The notes: generated from the letters alone by a model not told the origin. Positions 11,083 to 20,690 are shown, counted from the stretch's first letter. The stretch is DNA of 64,000 nt from Kumtagia sp044326205 (GCF_044326205.1 NZ_JBIRCY010000018.1:1-64000), one strand, 5' to 3'. Numbers and translations: made by a program.

Positions 11083-11838
11083 TCAGGCCTGTCTGCTTAT
11101 GAAGCCCGTCCGCAGCCCTTCTGCCCATTCCGCGCGGCCGGCCTCGGCGGCCTGCCTCGCCGCCGCCTCATGGTCGTAGCGGATAGCGAACGCCTGGAAG
11201 CCAAAATCGTCGCCGTCGATATCGACGATGCCGTAGCGGGCATGCGGCGAGCCCTGCTCGGAACGATGCGCCGGCGTGTCCGGGTCGAAATAGGCCGGAC
11301 AACCGACGCTGCCAGGATTGAAGACGATCGGGCCGCCGGGCAATTCGACCAGTTCGGGGCGATGGCTGTGGCCGGCAAGCACCAGCCGGACGGCACGGTC
11401 GAGGCCCGTAAGCCGACGTGCAATGGTTGCCACGGGCGCGCGGACGAGCCCGCCGTCGACGATGTTTTCGGTCAGGTATTTTTCGTCATGGTCGGGCCGT
11501 GCGTGGAAGGCGAGGATCGACGGCGCCGGGCTCACCTGCATCGGCAGGTTGACCAGCCAGTCGCGCTGCGCCGGCGACAGCCGCTCATGCGCGAAACGGT
11601 CGGACTCCCACATCTCATCGAGGGTATCCTGGGCCACGCGGCGGTCGTGATTGCCCCGCACGGTCGGCCAGTCCAGCGACATCAGCCGCTCGACCGTTTC
11701 GCGCGGCCACAGCGGGCCGGAAACGCAATCGCCGAGATTGACGGTGAGGTCGGCGCCGCCGCGCCGGGCAAGGTCAGCCAGCACCGCCTCGAGGGCGAGC
11801 ACATTGCCGTGGATGTCGGCTATCACCGCGATCCGCAT
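11083..11838 (-). CDS. Calcineurin-like metallophosphoesterase
   Basis: The 251-aa product carries the full set of metallophosphoesterase motifs: ADIHGN (Asp8, His10), NLGDCVSG, RGNHD, and the C-terminal GHSHRPE, which together bind two metal ions. Members of this YfcE-like group hydrolyse phosphodiesters; the natural substrate is unknown. It starts two bases after the stop of the ArsR-type regulator, so they form an operon, facing a divergent MFS exporter. The C-terminal extension after about residue 200 is charged and not diagnostic. Confidence 0.9.
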   Translation of the reverse strand: MRIAVIADIHGNVLALEAVLADLARRGGADLTVNLGDCVSGPLWPRETVERLMSLDWPTVRGNHDRRVAQDTLDEMWESDRFAHERLSPAQRDWLVNLPMQVSPAPSILAFHARPDHDEKYLTENIVDGGLVRAPVATIARRLTGLDRAVRLVLAGHSHRPELVELPGGPIVFNPGSVGCPAYFDPDTPAHRSEQGSPHARYGIVDIDGDDFGFQAFAIRYDHEAAARQAAEAGRAEWAEGLRTGFISRQA

Positions 11839-11840
11839 TC

Positions 11841-12233
11841 TTATCCCACCGGTCCTCGCGCGGCCGCGCCGTCGCGTTCGAGTTGCCTGAGTTCCGCCCT
11901 GGCGACCTCGTGCATGTCGAAGGGAATGGCGACCGCGCTGGCGAGGATCGAATCGAGCAGTCCGGGAAAGCGCGCATCGAGATCGGCGCGGCGCAGCGAG
12001 ATCAGCCGGTTGATGCCGCGCACTTCCGTGCGCGTGATGCCGGCTTCCCTCAGCTTGGCGAGGTGATAGCTGATGTTGGTCTTCGAGCCGAGATCGAGGA
12101 AGCGGCTGCAGTTGATCTCGACGCCCTCGTTGCGGGCGAGATAGCCGACGATCGACAGGCGCGTCTGGTCGCCGAGCACCGAAAGCACGGTCGCTAGGTC
12201 AATCTGTTCGGACGATGGATGAAAGAGCGACAT
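11841..12233 (-). CDS. ArsR-type winged-helix transcriptional regulator
   Basis: The 130-aa product (from ATG 12233) has an ArsR fold: LATVLSVLGDQTRLSIVGYL at the start and a recognition segment SKTNISYHLAKLREAGITR, then a wing with RGINRLISLRRADLD. It has one cysteine (INCSR) but no typical metal-binding CxC, so it probably senses something other than arsenic. The open frame extends upstream to 12305, but the operator at 12354-12373 and the family length favour the shorter start. Cotranscribed with the phosphoesterase; likely regulates the divergent transporter. Confidence 0.85.
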   Translation of the reverse strand: MSLFHPSSEQIDLATVLSVLGDQTRLSIVGYLARNEGVEINCSRFLDLGSKTNISYHLAKLREAGITRTEVRGINRLISLRRADLDARFPGLLDSILASAVAIPFDMHEVARAELRQLERDGAAARGPVG

Positions 12234-12353
12234 TCCCGACAGATATCCAATTCCAAGATACATGCAACGCCGCCGGTCTCCTGACATGAGGATGGCGGGA
12301 GACATCAGCGATGACGGTCCGGCACATTGACATAGGCGCCGATCGGGTTCAAT

Positions 12354-12373
12354 AGTTCAATGAATTTTGAACT
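12354..12373. promoter_or_regulatory. Operator: palindrome between ArsR and MFS genes
   Basis: AGTTCAA (12354-12360) and TTGAACT (12367-12373) are perfect reverse complements separated by 6 bases, a spacing usual for ArsR-family dimers. The site ends 11 bases before the MFS start codon, so binding would block its transcription or translation initiation. A further GTTCAA half-site lies directly upstream (12347-12352). Confidence 0.75.
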
Positions 12374-12384
12374 AAGGACTGATC

Positions 12385-13554
12385 ATGGACAGACGCCTCA
12401 TATGGCTGGCCGTCGGCGCTTTCGCCACGAGCACGGTCGCATTCGTCTTTGCGGGCCTGCTGCCGCTGATCTCGGCATCGGCGGGCATCTCGGTGTCGGA
12501 TGCCGGACACCTGGTCACCGCCTATTCGCTGGCCTATGCGATCGGCACGCCGATCCTGTCGACGATCGCCGGCGCGGCCGACCGGCGGCGCGTCATCGCG
12601 CTGGCGCTGCTGTGCTTCATGGCCGGCAACGGGGTCGCCGCCGCCAGCGATTCGTTTGCGACGCTGCTTGCCGCGCAGGTCGTCATGGGCATGTCGGCGG
12701 GCCTGTTCGCGGCCACCGCGCAGGCGACGGCCGTGGCACTTGCCGGGCCTGAGCACCGTGCACGAGCCGTCGCCACCGTTCTCGGCGGCACCACCTTCGC
12801 GGTCGCGCTCGGCGCGCCGCTGGCAGCCCTTGTCGGTAATCTGGCCGGCTGGCGCTCCGCCTATCTGGTCGTCGCGGGACTGGCCTTCATCTGCCTCGTC
12901 GTGCTGTGGACGCAACTGCCGCGCGGGCTGCCCGGCCTTAAACTTTCGCTTTCCGAGAGGATCTCCGCCGTCGGGCGTCCGGGCATATTGCCGTCGCTCG
13001 CGGTGACGCTGCTTTATCTGACCGGGGGCTTCATCATCATCGCCTACATGGCGCCGCTGGCATTGGCTGCCGGGCTCCCCGTCGCCGTGCTGCCCGGAAT
13101 GCTGCTCGCCTTCGGCATCGGCGCGGTTGCCGGCAACTACGCCAGCGGCGTACTTGCCGACAGGCTTGGGCCGCCCCGCATGATCATCATGGCGCTGCTG
13201 GCGTCAGCCACGATCTGCACGGCAATGTCGGCGATCCTCGAATTCCTGCCGCCCGAACTGGCGGGTCCGCTGCTGGTCGGCATCATGCTGCCCTGGGGGT
13301 TCGTCGGCTGGACCTTCCCTCCCGCCCAGGCGAGCCGCCTGGTCGGCCATGCGCCTGATCTCGCCAACCTGACGCTTCCGCTCAACGTCTCGGCCATGTA
13401 TTTCGGCATTGCGGCGGGCAGTTTCATCGGCGGCCGCCTCCTGGAGGTCGCGCCAGCGTCCGAGCTTGGGCTGGCGGCCGCGCCCTTCCCCCTCGCGGCG
13501 CTGGTCATCACCGCGCTGACCCGCAAAAGCCGAGCCAGCATTCCAGTCGGTTGA
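12385..13554 (+). CDS. MFS transporter, drug/sugar efflux (DHA1) type
   Basis: A 389-aa inner-membrane protein with about twelve hydrophobic segments and the MFS loop motif after the second helix (AGAADRRRV). It resembles AraJ/PbuE-type exporters that use the proton gradient to expel small molecules. It is divergent from the ArsR-phosphoesterase pair, with a palindrome just ahead of its start, suggesting induction when the regulator's ligand is present. The substrate is unknown. Confidence 0.88.
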   Translation: MDRRLIWLAVGAFATSTVAFVFAGLLPLISASAGISVSDAGHLVTAYSLAYAIGTPILSTIAGAADRRRVIALALLCFMAGNGVAAASDSFATLLAAQVVMGMSAGLFAATAQATAVALAGPEHRARAVATVLGGTTFAVALGAPLAALVGNLAGWRSAYLVVAGLAFICLVVLWTQLPRGLPGLKLSLSERISAVGRPGILPSLAVTLLYLTGGFIIIAYMAPLALAAGLPVAVLPGMLLAFGIGAVAGNYASGVLADRLGPPRMIIMALLASATICTAMSAILEFLPPELAGPLLVGIMLPWGFVGWTFPPAQASRLVGHAPDLANLTLPLNVSAMYFGIAAGSFIGGRLLEVAPASELGLAAAPFPLAALVITALTRKSRASIPVG

Positions 13555-13631
13555 GCGGCATCGCCGGAACTTCGCATCATCCCGGGTGTTTCATCCGCAG
13601 CGGCATTTTACCACCGGCCCGGGAGATGATA

Positions 13632-13823
13632 ATGCTAAACAAGAAAGCATCGGTTGCAAAAGCCGAAGCATCGGCAAAAAGCCTTTTGGCGGAGGCCAGC
13701 AAAGAGGAACGCAAGGTCGAGGCGAAAACCGGCCACGATTTGAAGAAGGGCGCTGACCGTCTCGAAGAGCGGGCAAGAAGCGCCGACGCCAAGGGTTCGG
13801 CGACAGGTCGAAAATCCGGCTAA
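13632..13823 (+). CDS. Small Ala/Lys/Glu-rich hypothetical protein
   Basis: A 63-aa, highly charged, almost wholly helical protein (many Lys, Glu, Ala; no Cys, Trp or Phe). The start at 13632 is preceded by GGGAG with a 6-base gap, better than the ATG at 13626 or codons further up. Proteins of this make-up are often stress-induced or nucleic-acid-associated, but no specific family is recognised. It stands alone between the MFS gene and the GGDEF-EAL gene. Confidence 0.5.
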   Translation: MLNKKASVAKAEASAKSLLAEASKEERKVEAKTGHDLKKGADRLEERARSADAKGSATGRKSG

Positions 13824-13931
13824 GCACGCTTCTTTTCCACTTTTTGGCGGGACTATGAAAGTCCTGCTTAAAGTTTGCATGCCATCTTTCCTGGCCTGCC
13901 GGTTTTCGCCGGCTACCCAGGGTAGCGCGCA

Positions 13932-16598
13932 TTGAAGAGGTTCCGTCTCGACCGGGTTCGGCGAGCCATGTTTTCGCCAAGCAACCTGCCGGCCGCGATA
14001 GCAGCGGGCGTTATCGCCGTGCTCGGCATATTCGCCGACTACCAGAACCGTGTTCTGCACGAGCAGGCGGCGCGCGCCGAAGTGCTCGCGCAGGTCAACC
14101 TGATCCGTGCCAAGCTCGAAGGCAGCATAAACGGCAATTTGCAACTGGTGCGCGGACTGGTCGCCATGATTTCGGCGGAGCCCGATATCGACCAGAAGCG
14201 CTTCGACGAACTCTCCGGCAGCCTGTTCTCCAAGGATAACCAGTTGCGCAACGTCGCTGTCGCGCCGGGCTTGGTCGTGAAGATGGTTTACCCGCTCGAG
14301 GGCAACCGCCAGGTGCTGGGGCTCGACTACCGCAAAAACAGCAGACAATCGGCAGCGGCGCTGCGCGCCCGCGATACCGGTGAAATGGTGCTCACCGGCC
14401 CGGTGCCGCTAGTGCAGGGCGGCCAGGGACTGGTCGGGCGGTTCCCGGTCTTCACCGGCAGCAACCCCGACAGGCGGTTCTGGGGGCTGGTTTCGGCGGT
14501 CGTCGACATCGACCGCCTCTATCGAGATAGCGGACTCCTTGACGATCAGGGCATCGATATAGCGCTTGTCGGCCAGGATTCGCCGGAAGAGGCAAGCACC
14601 CAGTTTTTCGGGCGGTCCGGCATCCTGACGGAGCAGCCCGTATCGGCAGCGATAACGCTGCCTTCAGGCTCCATTTGGCAGATAGCGGCGGTTCCGAAGG
14701 AGGGCTGGCATGTCAACCCCGACAACGCATGGCTGCTGCGCGGGCTGATCTTCATCGCCGGAGCTCTGGTCGTCATTCCGATCTGGTTTGCCGGCCGCTT
14801 CTACGCCGAGCGTCAGAAGCACTATCTTGCGCTCCACAGGCGGGAAGCGCAGCTCCGGAAACTGTCCCAGCGTCTCGAACTGGCGCTCGACGCCTCGCGC
14901 ATCGGCGTCTGGGAACTCGACCTCACCACCAACAATGTGATCTGGGACGACCGGCTCTACGAGATCTATGGTACCCAGAGGAAAAAGGGACCTCGCACCT
15001 ATCAGGATTGGTCTGGCGCCATTCATCCCGGCGACCTGAAAAACGCTGAGGACGATTTCCAGAAGGCGGTTCAGGAGGACAGGGCCTACGCCTCCGACTA
15101 CCGCATCATCCGGCCCGACGGCCAGATCCGCAACATCCGCACCCATGCCACCATCTTTCGCGACCCCGACGACACGCCGAAGATGATCGGCGCGGAATGG
15201 GACGTGACCGCCGACGTCGCGCTCAACAAGGACCTGGAGAGGGCGAAAATCCTCGCCGAGACGCGAACAGCCGAACTTGAATCCGTGAAGGCGCGCATCG
15301 AGCACAACTCGCTGCATGATTCGCTGACCGGCCTGCCCAACCGGCGCTATCTCGACGAGGAACTCGAACGGCTGGCCGCGAAAGGATCGACGACCGATCG
15401 CGACATCGCGCTCTTGCATATCGATCTCGACCGCTTCAAGCAGATCAACGACACGCTTGGCCATCCAGCCGGCGACGCCATGCTCATGCATGCGGCGCAG
15501 GTGCTCAGGCAGAACGTGCGCAAGGACGACTTTGTCGCCCGCATCGGCGGCGACGAATTCGTGGTCGTCTGCCTGGTCGATCCCGGCCAGCACAACCTCG
15601 AGGAAATAGCCGGCCGCATCATCCGCCACATGCGGCGCCCGGTAGCCTATCAGGGCCACCAGTGCCGTTTCGGCGTCAGCATCGGCATCGCCGTCGAAAA
15701 CGCCGGACGCCTCGATGCCGGGCAGCTTCTGGTCAATGCGGACATTGCGCTCTACCGCGCCAAGAGCCGCGGCCGCAACCGGCACGAATTCTTCACCGAA
15801 TCGCTGCAGGCCGAGATCATCCGTAACAAGAAGGTCGCCGACGACATTCTTGGCGGGCTGGAGCGCAACGAGTTCGTCGCCTATTACCAGCCCCAGTTCG
15901 ATGCCAACACGCTGAAGGTCGTCGGCGTTGAGGCGCTGGTCCGCTGGGCGCACCCGACCGAAGGGCTGCTGACGCCGGACGCCTTCCTGTCGACCGCGGA
16001 AGAACTCAACGTCGTCTCGACCATCGACCGGCTGGTGCTCGAGCAGACACTCGCCAATTTCGAACGCTGGAACAAGACAAGGCAGCTCGTGCCGAGGGTT
16101 TCCGTCAACGTGTCGGCCCGTCGGCTCCGCGACGAGGAACTGATCGGCAGCCTGCGTCGCCTCGACATCAAGCCGGGCATCCTGTCCTTCGAGTTGCTGG
16201 AATCGATCTTCCTCGACAACACCGACGAGATCGTCACCTGGAACGTCGACCGCATCAAGGAATTCGGCATCGACATCGAGATCGACGATTTCGGCACCGG
16301 CTACGCCTCGATCGTCAGCCTGCTCAAGCTGCAGCCGCGCCGTCTCAAGATAGACCGGCAGCTCGTGCTGCCGATCGTCAAATCGGTCAAGCAGCGGCAT
16401 CTGGTCGAATCGATCATCGAGATCGGCAAGACCTTGGGCATCGAGGTCGTTGCCGAGGGGGTCGAGACCATGGAGCACGCCCGCATCCTGAGGAAGCTCG
16501 GCTGCGACAAACTGCAGGGCCACGCCTTCGGCCCGGCGATCGGCGCCGCGGCTCTGGAGGATTTCATCCGCGGCGAGCGCTGGCGCGTCGCGGGATAG
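13932..16598 (+). CDS. CHASE-PAS-GGDEF-EAL cyclic-di-GMP turnover protein
   Basis: An 888-aa membrane protein that senses a periplasmic signal and makes and/or breaks c-di-GMP. In order: a basic N-terminus, TM helix (about 18-35), a CHASE-type periplasmic domain (about 45-270), a second TM helix, a PAS domain (about 310-430), GGDEF, EAL. The cyclase motif GGDEF (539-543) is intact, with inhibitory-site RKDD at 530-533 five residues before it. The phosphodiesterase domain has EAL (667-669), DDFGTGYAS and EGVET, so both activities may be present. The start is TTG at 13932; ATG 13968 is an alternative that trims the basic leader. Confidence 0.93.
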   Translation: MKRFRLDRVRRAMFSPSNLPAAIAAGVIAVLGIFADYQNRVLHEQAARAEVLAQVNLIRAKLEGSINGNLQLVRGLVAMISAEPDIDQKRFDELSGSLFSKDNQLRNVAVAPGLVVKMVYPLEGNRQVLGLDYRKNSRQSAAALRARDTGEMVLTGPVPLVQGGQGLVGRFPVFTGSNPDRRFWGLVSAVVDIDRLYRDSGLLDDQGIDIALVGQDSPEEASTQFFGRSGILTEQPVSAAITLPSGSIWQIAAVPKEGWHVNPDNAWLLRGLIFIAGALVVIPIWFAGRFYAERQKHYLALHRREAQLRKLSQRLELALDASRIGVWELDLTTNNVIWDDRLYEIYGTQRKKGPRTYQDWSGAIHPGDLKNAEDDFQKAVQEDRAYASDYRIIRPDGQIRNIRTHATIFRDPDDTPKMIGAEWDVTADVALNKDLERAKILAETRTAELESVKARIEHNSLHDSLTGLPNRRYLDEELERLAAKGSTTDRDIALLHIDLDRFKQINDTLGHPAGDAMLMHAAQVLRQNVRKDDFVARIGGDEFVVVCLVDPGQHNLEEIAGRIIRHMRRPVAYQGHQCRFGVSIGIAVENAGRLDAGQLLVNADIALYRAKSRGRNRHEFFTESLQAEIIRNKKVADDILGGLERNEFVAYYQPQFDANTLKVVGVEALVRWAHPTEGLLTPDAFLSTAEELNVVSTIDRLVLEQTLANFERWNKTRQLVPRVSVNVSARRLRDEELIGSLRRLDIKPGILSFELLESIFLDNTDEIVTWNVDRIKEFGIDIEIDDFGTGYASIVSLLKLQPRRLKIDRQLVLPIVKSVKQRHLVESIIEIGKTLGIEVVAEGVETMEHARILRKLGCDKLQGHAFGPAIGAAALEDFIRGERWRVAG

Positions 16599-16740
16599 GT
16601 CCGGGCTTCGCCACGCGAATACGTCGACCATAGAACGTCACTGAAAGTTTGTGACTTGCAGCAACGCTTCGGCTAGTTTCCAGTTGAGGGGGGCGGGCTG
16701 GCGCATCGCCGCCTGCCGCAAAGCACAGGTGGAGCGCAAA

Positions 16741-17664
16741 ATGCTTTGGAAGGGCCGCAGGCAGAGCGACAACGTCGAAGACAACCGCAGCGGCGGTGGT
16801 CTGGGCGGCCAGCAGGGCGGCCCGTTCGGCCGGCCCGGCGGTGGCGGCATGCGCATTCCGATCGGTCGGGGCGGCGCCGGCGGCGGCCTGTCGACGATCG
16901 TCATCCTCGTCGTCCTGTTCTTCGTGCTGAAGGCCTGCGGCATCGATCCGCTGGAGCTGCTGTCGCAGGGCGGCCAGTCCGTTCCGGGCGGGGGCGGACA
17001 AATGACTGAGCAGAGCGCGCCGGCCAATGACGAGATGAAGCAGTTCGTCTCGACCATCCTTGCCGAGACCGAGGACACCTGGAAAGGCATTTTTCAGGCA
17101 GAGGGCGCGACCTACGAGGAGCCGAAGCTGGTGCTGTTTTCCGGCGGCATCGCGTCCGCCTGCGGCTACGCCCAGTCGGCGTCAGGGCCTTTCTATTGCC
17201 CTGGCGACCGCAAGGTCTATCTCGATACTGCCTTCTTCGACCAGCTCGCCCGCCAGTTCGACGCCGCCGGCGACTTCGCCGAGGCCTATGTGATCGCCCA
17301 CGAGGTCGGCCATCACGTCCAGAACCTGATCGGCGTCCTGCCGAAATTCAACCAGATGCGGCAGTCGATGTCGGAGGGCGAAGCCAACCATATGTCGATG
17401 CAGGTCGAGCTCCAGGCCGACTGTTTTGCCGGCGTCTGGGGCCACTTCACTGCACAGAAAGGCATTCTGGAGAAAGGCGACCTCGAGGAGGCATTGAATG
17501 CCGCTGCACAGATCGGCGACGACACGCTGCAGCGGCGCACGCAGGGCTACGTCGTGCCCGAGAGTTTTAACCACGGCACCAGCGCCCAGCGCCAGAAATG
17601 GTTCGCCGCGGGCTTCAAGAGCGGCAGGCTCCAGGATTGCGATACGTTCAACAATCCGATCTGA
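16741..17664 (+). CDS. YpfJ-type neutral zinc metallopeptidase
   Basis: The 307-aa product has a glycine-rich cytosolic N-terminus, one TM helix (about residues 55-75) and a peptidase domain with HEVGHH at 187-192, the zinc-binding and catalytic HExxH. Downstream SEGEANHMSMQVELQADC supplies the third zinc ligand region. This matches the YpfJ / putative neutral zinc metallopeptidase family of unknown substrate. The ATG at 16741 follows GGAG closely; an upstream extension to 16651 is possible but has no support. Confidence 0.93.
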   Translation: MLWKGRRQSDNVEDNRSGGGLGGQQGGPFGRPGGGGMRIPIGRGGAGGGLSTIVILVVLFFVLKACGIDPLELLSQGGQSVPGGGGQMTEQSAPANDEMKQFVSTILAETEDTWKGIFQAEGATYEEPKLVLFSGGIASACGYAQSASGPFYCPGDRKVYLDTAFFDQLARQFDAAGDFAEAYVIAHEVGHHVQNLIGVLPKFNQMRQSMSEGEANHMSMQVELQADCFAGVWGHFTAQKGILEKGDLEEALNAAAQIGDDTLQRRTQGYVVPESFNHGTSAQRQKWFAAGFKSGRLQDCDTFNNPI

Positions 17665-17792
17665 AGCGTGTGTTGATCCGGAAAAGTTAACGAGCCGCGT
17701 AAGCGACTGATAAAATTCGGCGATCGTTCTTAGAACGACTTTCAAACTCCCACGCTATTTCACTCCCGGACTTCGCATTGGGGGTGATTGCG

Positions 17793-19448
17793 ATGGACTG
17801 CCGACTTGACCATTTCCTGGAGGACCGCAGCGGCAATTTCGCGATGCTGACGGCAATCGTGATCTTCCCGCTGCTGCTCGGCGTCGGCCTCGCGCTCGAC
17901 GTGTCCAACATCGCGCGCAAGCAGAACGAATTGCAGCAGGCGGTCGATGCCGCCGTGCTTGCGGTCACCCGTGAAGGCAAGGACATTTCCGACCAGCGCG
18001 CCCGGGAGATCGCCGAACAGTTCCTCGGCGCGAATTTCGATCTCAGCGTCACCGATTTCCAGGTCAGCCGGGATGAAACAAAGGTCGAACTGGATGTGAA
18101 ATCCGACACCGAGCTTGCGTTCGGCGGCCTGTTCGGCAAGCAGACATGGCCGATCCACGCCGTCGCTTCCGCAGATGTCGCCTATGCCGACTATGAGATC
18201 GGCCTAGTGCTCGACACGACAGGCTCGATGGCGGGCGGCAAGCTGAAGTCGATGAAGGAAGCCGTCATTGGGATGATCGACGACATGTCCGAACAGGTCG
18301 GCGACGAGGACAAGCTGAAATTCGCGCTGGTGCCCTTCGCCACCTTCGTCAATGTCGGTCCGCAATACGGGCCGAAATTCGACAAGAAGGGCAAGCAGAT
18401 CGCCGGCGACGGCGCGACATGGCTCGACCTGACCGGAAAGGCGGATTTTCCGCAATCCGAACTGGCGTCCGACGCCAGCCGCTTCCAGTTGTATCAGAAC
18501 CTGGAGCAGAGCTGGTCCGGCTGCGTCGAGACGCGCAACGCCGCCGGCAAGGGCTATGACGTCAACGACGCTACTCCGAATGTGTCTAAGCCGGAAACGC
18601 TGTTCGTGCCCGCCTTCGCCATCGACGAGCCGGAGGGATACGGGAACAGCTACATCGTGTCCGACGCCAAGCCGAAGGACAAGTTGGTGGCCGAGAAACG
18701 GAAACGCCTCGCCAAATACGGCGTCGCCACCGACGAGTTGACCGGCAAGCCTAAGGACAACGGCATGATCGACCCACTGAACAATCTCGTGAAAAATGTC
18801 GTGGGGAGCCTCCTTAATCTCGTCGACATAGCTCTCGGCAAGCCCGCAAAGATCAAGATCGACAAAGGTCCGAACAAGGACAAAGGCCCCAACAAGGGCT
18901 GCGACGGCATCCAGCCGATCACGCCGCTTTCCAGCGACTATGCCGCGCTGAAGAAGAAGGTAAACGCGTTCGAGGCGGCGGGAACGACCAACATCACGGA
19001 AGGCGTCGCCTGGGGCATGCGGGTTCTGTCGCCCGGCGAACCCTTCACCCAGGGTCGCGACGACAAGGCCATGCCGAACCTCGACAAAATCCTGATCGTG
19101 CTGACCGACGGCACCAACAATCTCGGCCCCAAGAACAATGGGCTCGGCTCGGACTACAGCAGCGAGGGTTATCTGGTCGATGGACGCCTCGGCATTTCGG
19201 CAGGAGGCGGAAGCGAAACCAACGCGAAAATGAACGGGAAGACGCTGGCCGCCTGCGAAAACGCCAAGACCGACGGCATCGAGATCTACACCATCCGCCT
19301 CGAGGAACCGGACGTCGCCACCGGCATGATGCTCAAGGAATGCGCGTCGGGACTCGACCATTTCTTTGACGTGCCAACTCGCGCCAAGCTGGACGAAGCC
19401 TTCGGCAAGATCCGCGAACGTATCGTCAAGATCCGCATCGCGTCCTGA
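17793..19448 (+). CDS. TadG-like pilus-assembly protein with von Willebrand A domain
   Basis: A 551-aa protein with a short cytosolic N-terminus, a TadE/TadG-type TM segment (about 18-40: FAMLTAIVIFPLLLGVGLAL) and a vWA domain whose metal site reads LDTTGSM at about residue 145, a relaxed MIDAS. A low-complexity stretch near residue 355 repeats DKGPNK. TadG-like proteins are minor pilins or envelope proteins of Tad systems, but no other tad gene is in this window. The start at 17793 follows GGGGGTG; TTG 17778 is in frame but less likely. Confidence 0.85.
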   Translation: MDCRLDHFLEDRSGNFAMLTAIVIFPLLLGVGLALDVSNIARKQNELQQAVDAAVLAVTREGKDISDQRAREIAEQFLGANFDLSVTDFQVSRDETKVELDVKSDTELAFGGLFGKQTWPIHAVASADVAYADYEIGLVLDTTGSMAGGKLKSMKEAVIGMIDDMSEQVGDEDKLKFALVPFATFVNVGPQYGPKFDKKGKQIAGDGATWLDLTGKADFPQSELASDASRFQLYQNLEQSWSGCVETRNAAGKGYDVNDATPNVSKPETLFVPAFAIDEPEGYGNSYIVSDAKPKDKLVAEKRKRLAKYGVATDELTGKPKDNGMIDPLNNLVKNVVGSLLNLVDIALGKPAKIKIDKGPNKDKGPNKGCDGIQPITPLSSDYAALKKKVNAFEAAGTTNITEGVAWGMRVLSPGEPFTQGRDDKAMPNLDKILIVLTDGTNNLGPKNNGLGSDYSSEGYLVDGRLGISAGGGSETNAKMNGKTLAACENAKTDGIEIYTIRLEEPDVATGMMLKECASGLDHFFDVPTRAKLDEAFGKIRERIVKIRIAS

Positions 19449-19484
19449 TGAAGCTGCCGCCTCGTCAGGTGTGAGAACCGACCG

Positions 19485-20690
19485 TCACGCTCGCTCCACC
19501 AGTGCCGGCTCACCCTTGCGGGCGCGGATCAGATTAACGAAGCGGCGGAACAGATAGTGCGAATCCTGCGGGCCGGGCGACGCCTCGGGATGGTGCTGGA
19601 CGGAGAATACCGGCTTGCCGGCAAGCGAAATGCCGCAGTTCGAGCCGTCGAACAGCGAGACATGTGTCTCCTCGACGCCTTCCGGCAGGCTTTTCGAATC
19701 CACCGCAAAACCGTGATTCATCGACACAATCTCGACTTTTCCGGTCGTATGATCCTTCACCGGGTGGTTGGCGCCGTGGTGGCCCTGGTGCATCTTCACC
19801 GTCGTGCCACCCACAGCCAAGGCCAGCATCTGGTGGCCGAGGCAGATGCCGAAGATCGGGATGCCGGTCTCAAGCAGGCCGCGGATCACCGGCACAGCGT
19901 ATTCGCCGGTCGCCGCCGGATCGCCGGGGCCGTTGGAGAGGAAGAGGCCATCGGGCTGCATCGCCAGAATGTCCTCGGCGCTTGTCTGAGCCGGAACCAC
20001 GGTGACCTTGCCGCCAAGCCCGGTGATCAGCCGCAAGATATTGCGCTTGACGCCGTAGTCGATGGCGACGACGTGAAAGGCTGGCGCATCCTGCCGGCCG
20101 AACCCTTCGTTCCAGACCCACGGCTCCTCGGTCCATACCGAGGACTGGCCGGACGTGACGTCTTTGGCGAGGTCGAGGCCGACCAAGCCCGACCAGGCGG
20201 CCGCCTGCCTTTTCAGGTCGTCCAGGTCGAAGCGGCCGTCGGGCGCATGGGCGATGACGGCGTTGGGCATGCCCCTCTCGCGGATCAGCGCAGTCAGAGC
20301 GCGCGTGTCGATGCCGCTCATGGCGACGATGCCACGCCGCTTCAGCCAGCGGTCGAGGTTTTCGGCGGCACGGTAGTTGGACGGGTTGGTGACGTCGGCC
20401 TTGAACACCGCGCCGACCGCCCCTGCCCTGGCAGCCGGATTCAGATCTTCGATATCCTCCTCGTTCACTCCGATATTGCCGATATGCGGGAAGGTGAAGG
20501 CGACGATCTGGCGGGCGTATGACGGGTCGGTCAGAATCTCCTGGTAGCCGGTCAGCGCCGTGTTGAAGCAGACCTCCGCCACCGCGCTTCCCGTCGCGCC
20601 CAGCCCTCGCCCGCGGATCACCGTGCCGTCGGCCAGCACCAGTGCAGCGGTCAGCAGTTCGGCTCCCCAGGGGGCGGTGGATGCAGTCAT
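19485..20690 (-). CDS. carA: Carbamoyl-phosphate synthase, small (glutaminase) subunit
   Basis: CarA hydrolyses glutamine and channels ammonia to CarB. The 401-aa product has the CarA-specific N-terminal domain (GYQEILTDPSY) and a class I glutamine amidotransferase domain with Cys283 in GICLGHQ and His367/Glu369 in QHHPEA, so the triad is complete. ATG 20690 is preferred because GGAG lies just upstream; ATG 20705 is also in frame. It is divergent from yqeY, an arrangement shared by rhizobial genomes. Confidence 0.98.
   Translation of the reverse strand: MTASTAPWGAELLTAALVLADGTVIRGRGLGATGSAVAEVCFNTALTGYQEILTDPSYARQIVAFTFPHIGNIGVNEEDIEDLNPAARAGAVGAVFKADVTNPSNYRAAENLDRWLKRRGIVAMSGIDTRALTALIRERGMPNAVIAHAPDGRFDLDDLKRQAAAWSGLVGLDLAKDVTSGQSSVWTEEPWVWNEGFGRQDAPAFHVVAIDYGVKRNILRLITGLGGKVTVVPAQTSAEDILAMQPDGLFLSNGPGDPAATGEYAVPVIRGLLETGIPIFGICLGHQMLALAVGGTTVKMHQGHHGANHPVKDHTTGKVEIVSMNHGFAVDSKSLPEGVEETHVSLFDGSNCGISLAGKPVFSVQHHPEASPGPQDSHYLFRRFVNLIRARKGEPALVERA

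Noticed and set aside
14664..16631. A 655-codon minus-strand frame antisense to the GGDEF-EAL gene
   Set aside because: No motif or ribosome binding site; the sense strand encodes intact GGDEF and EAL signatures.
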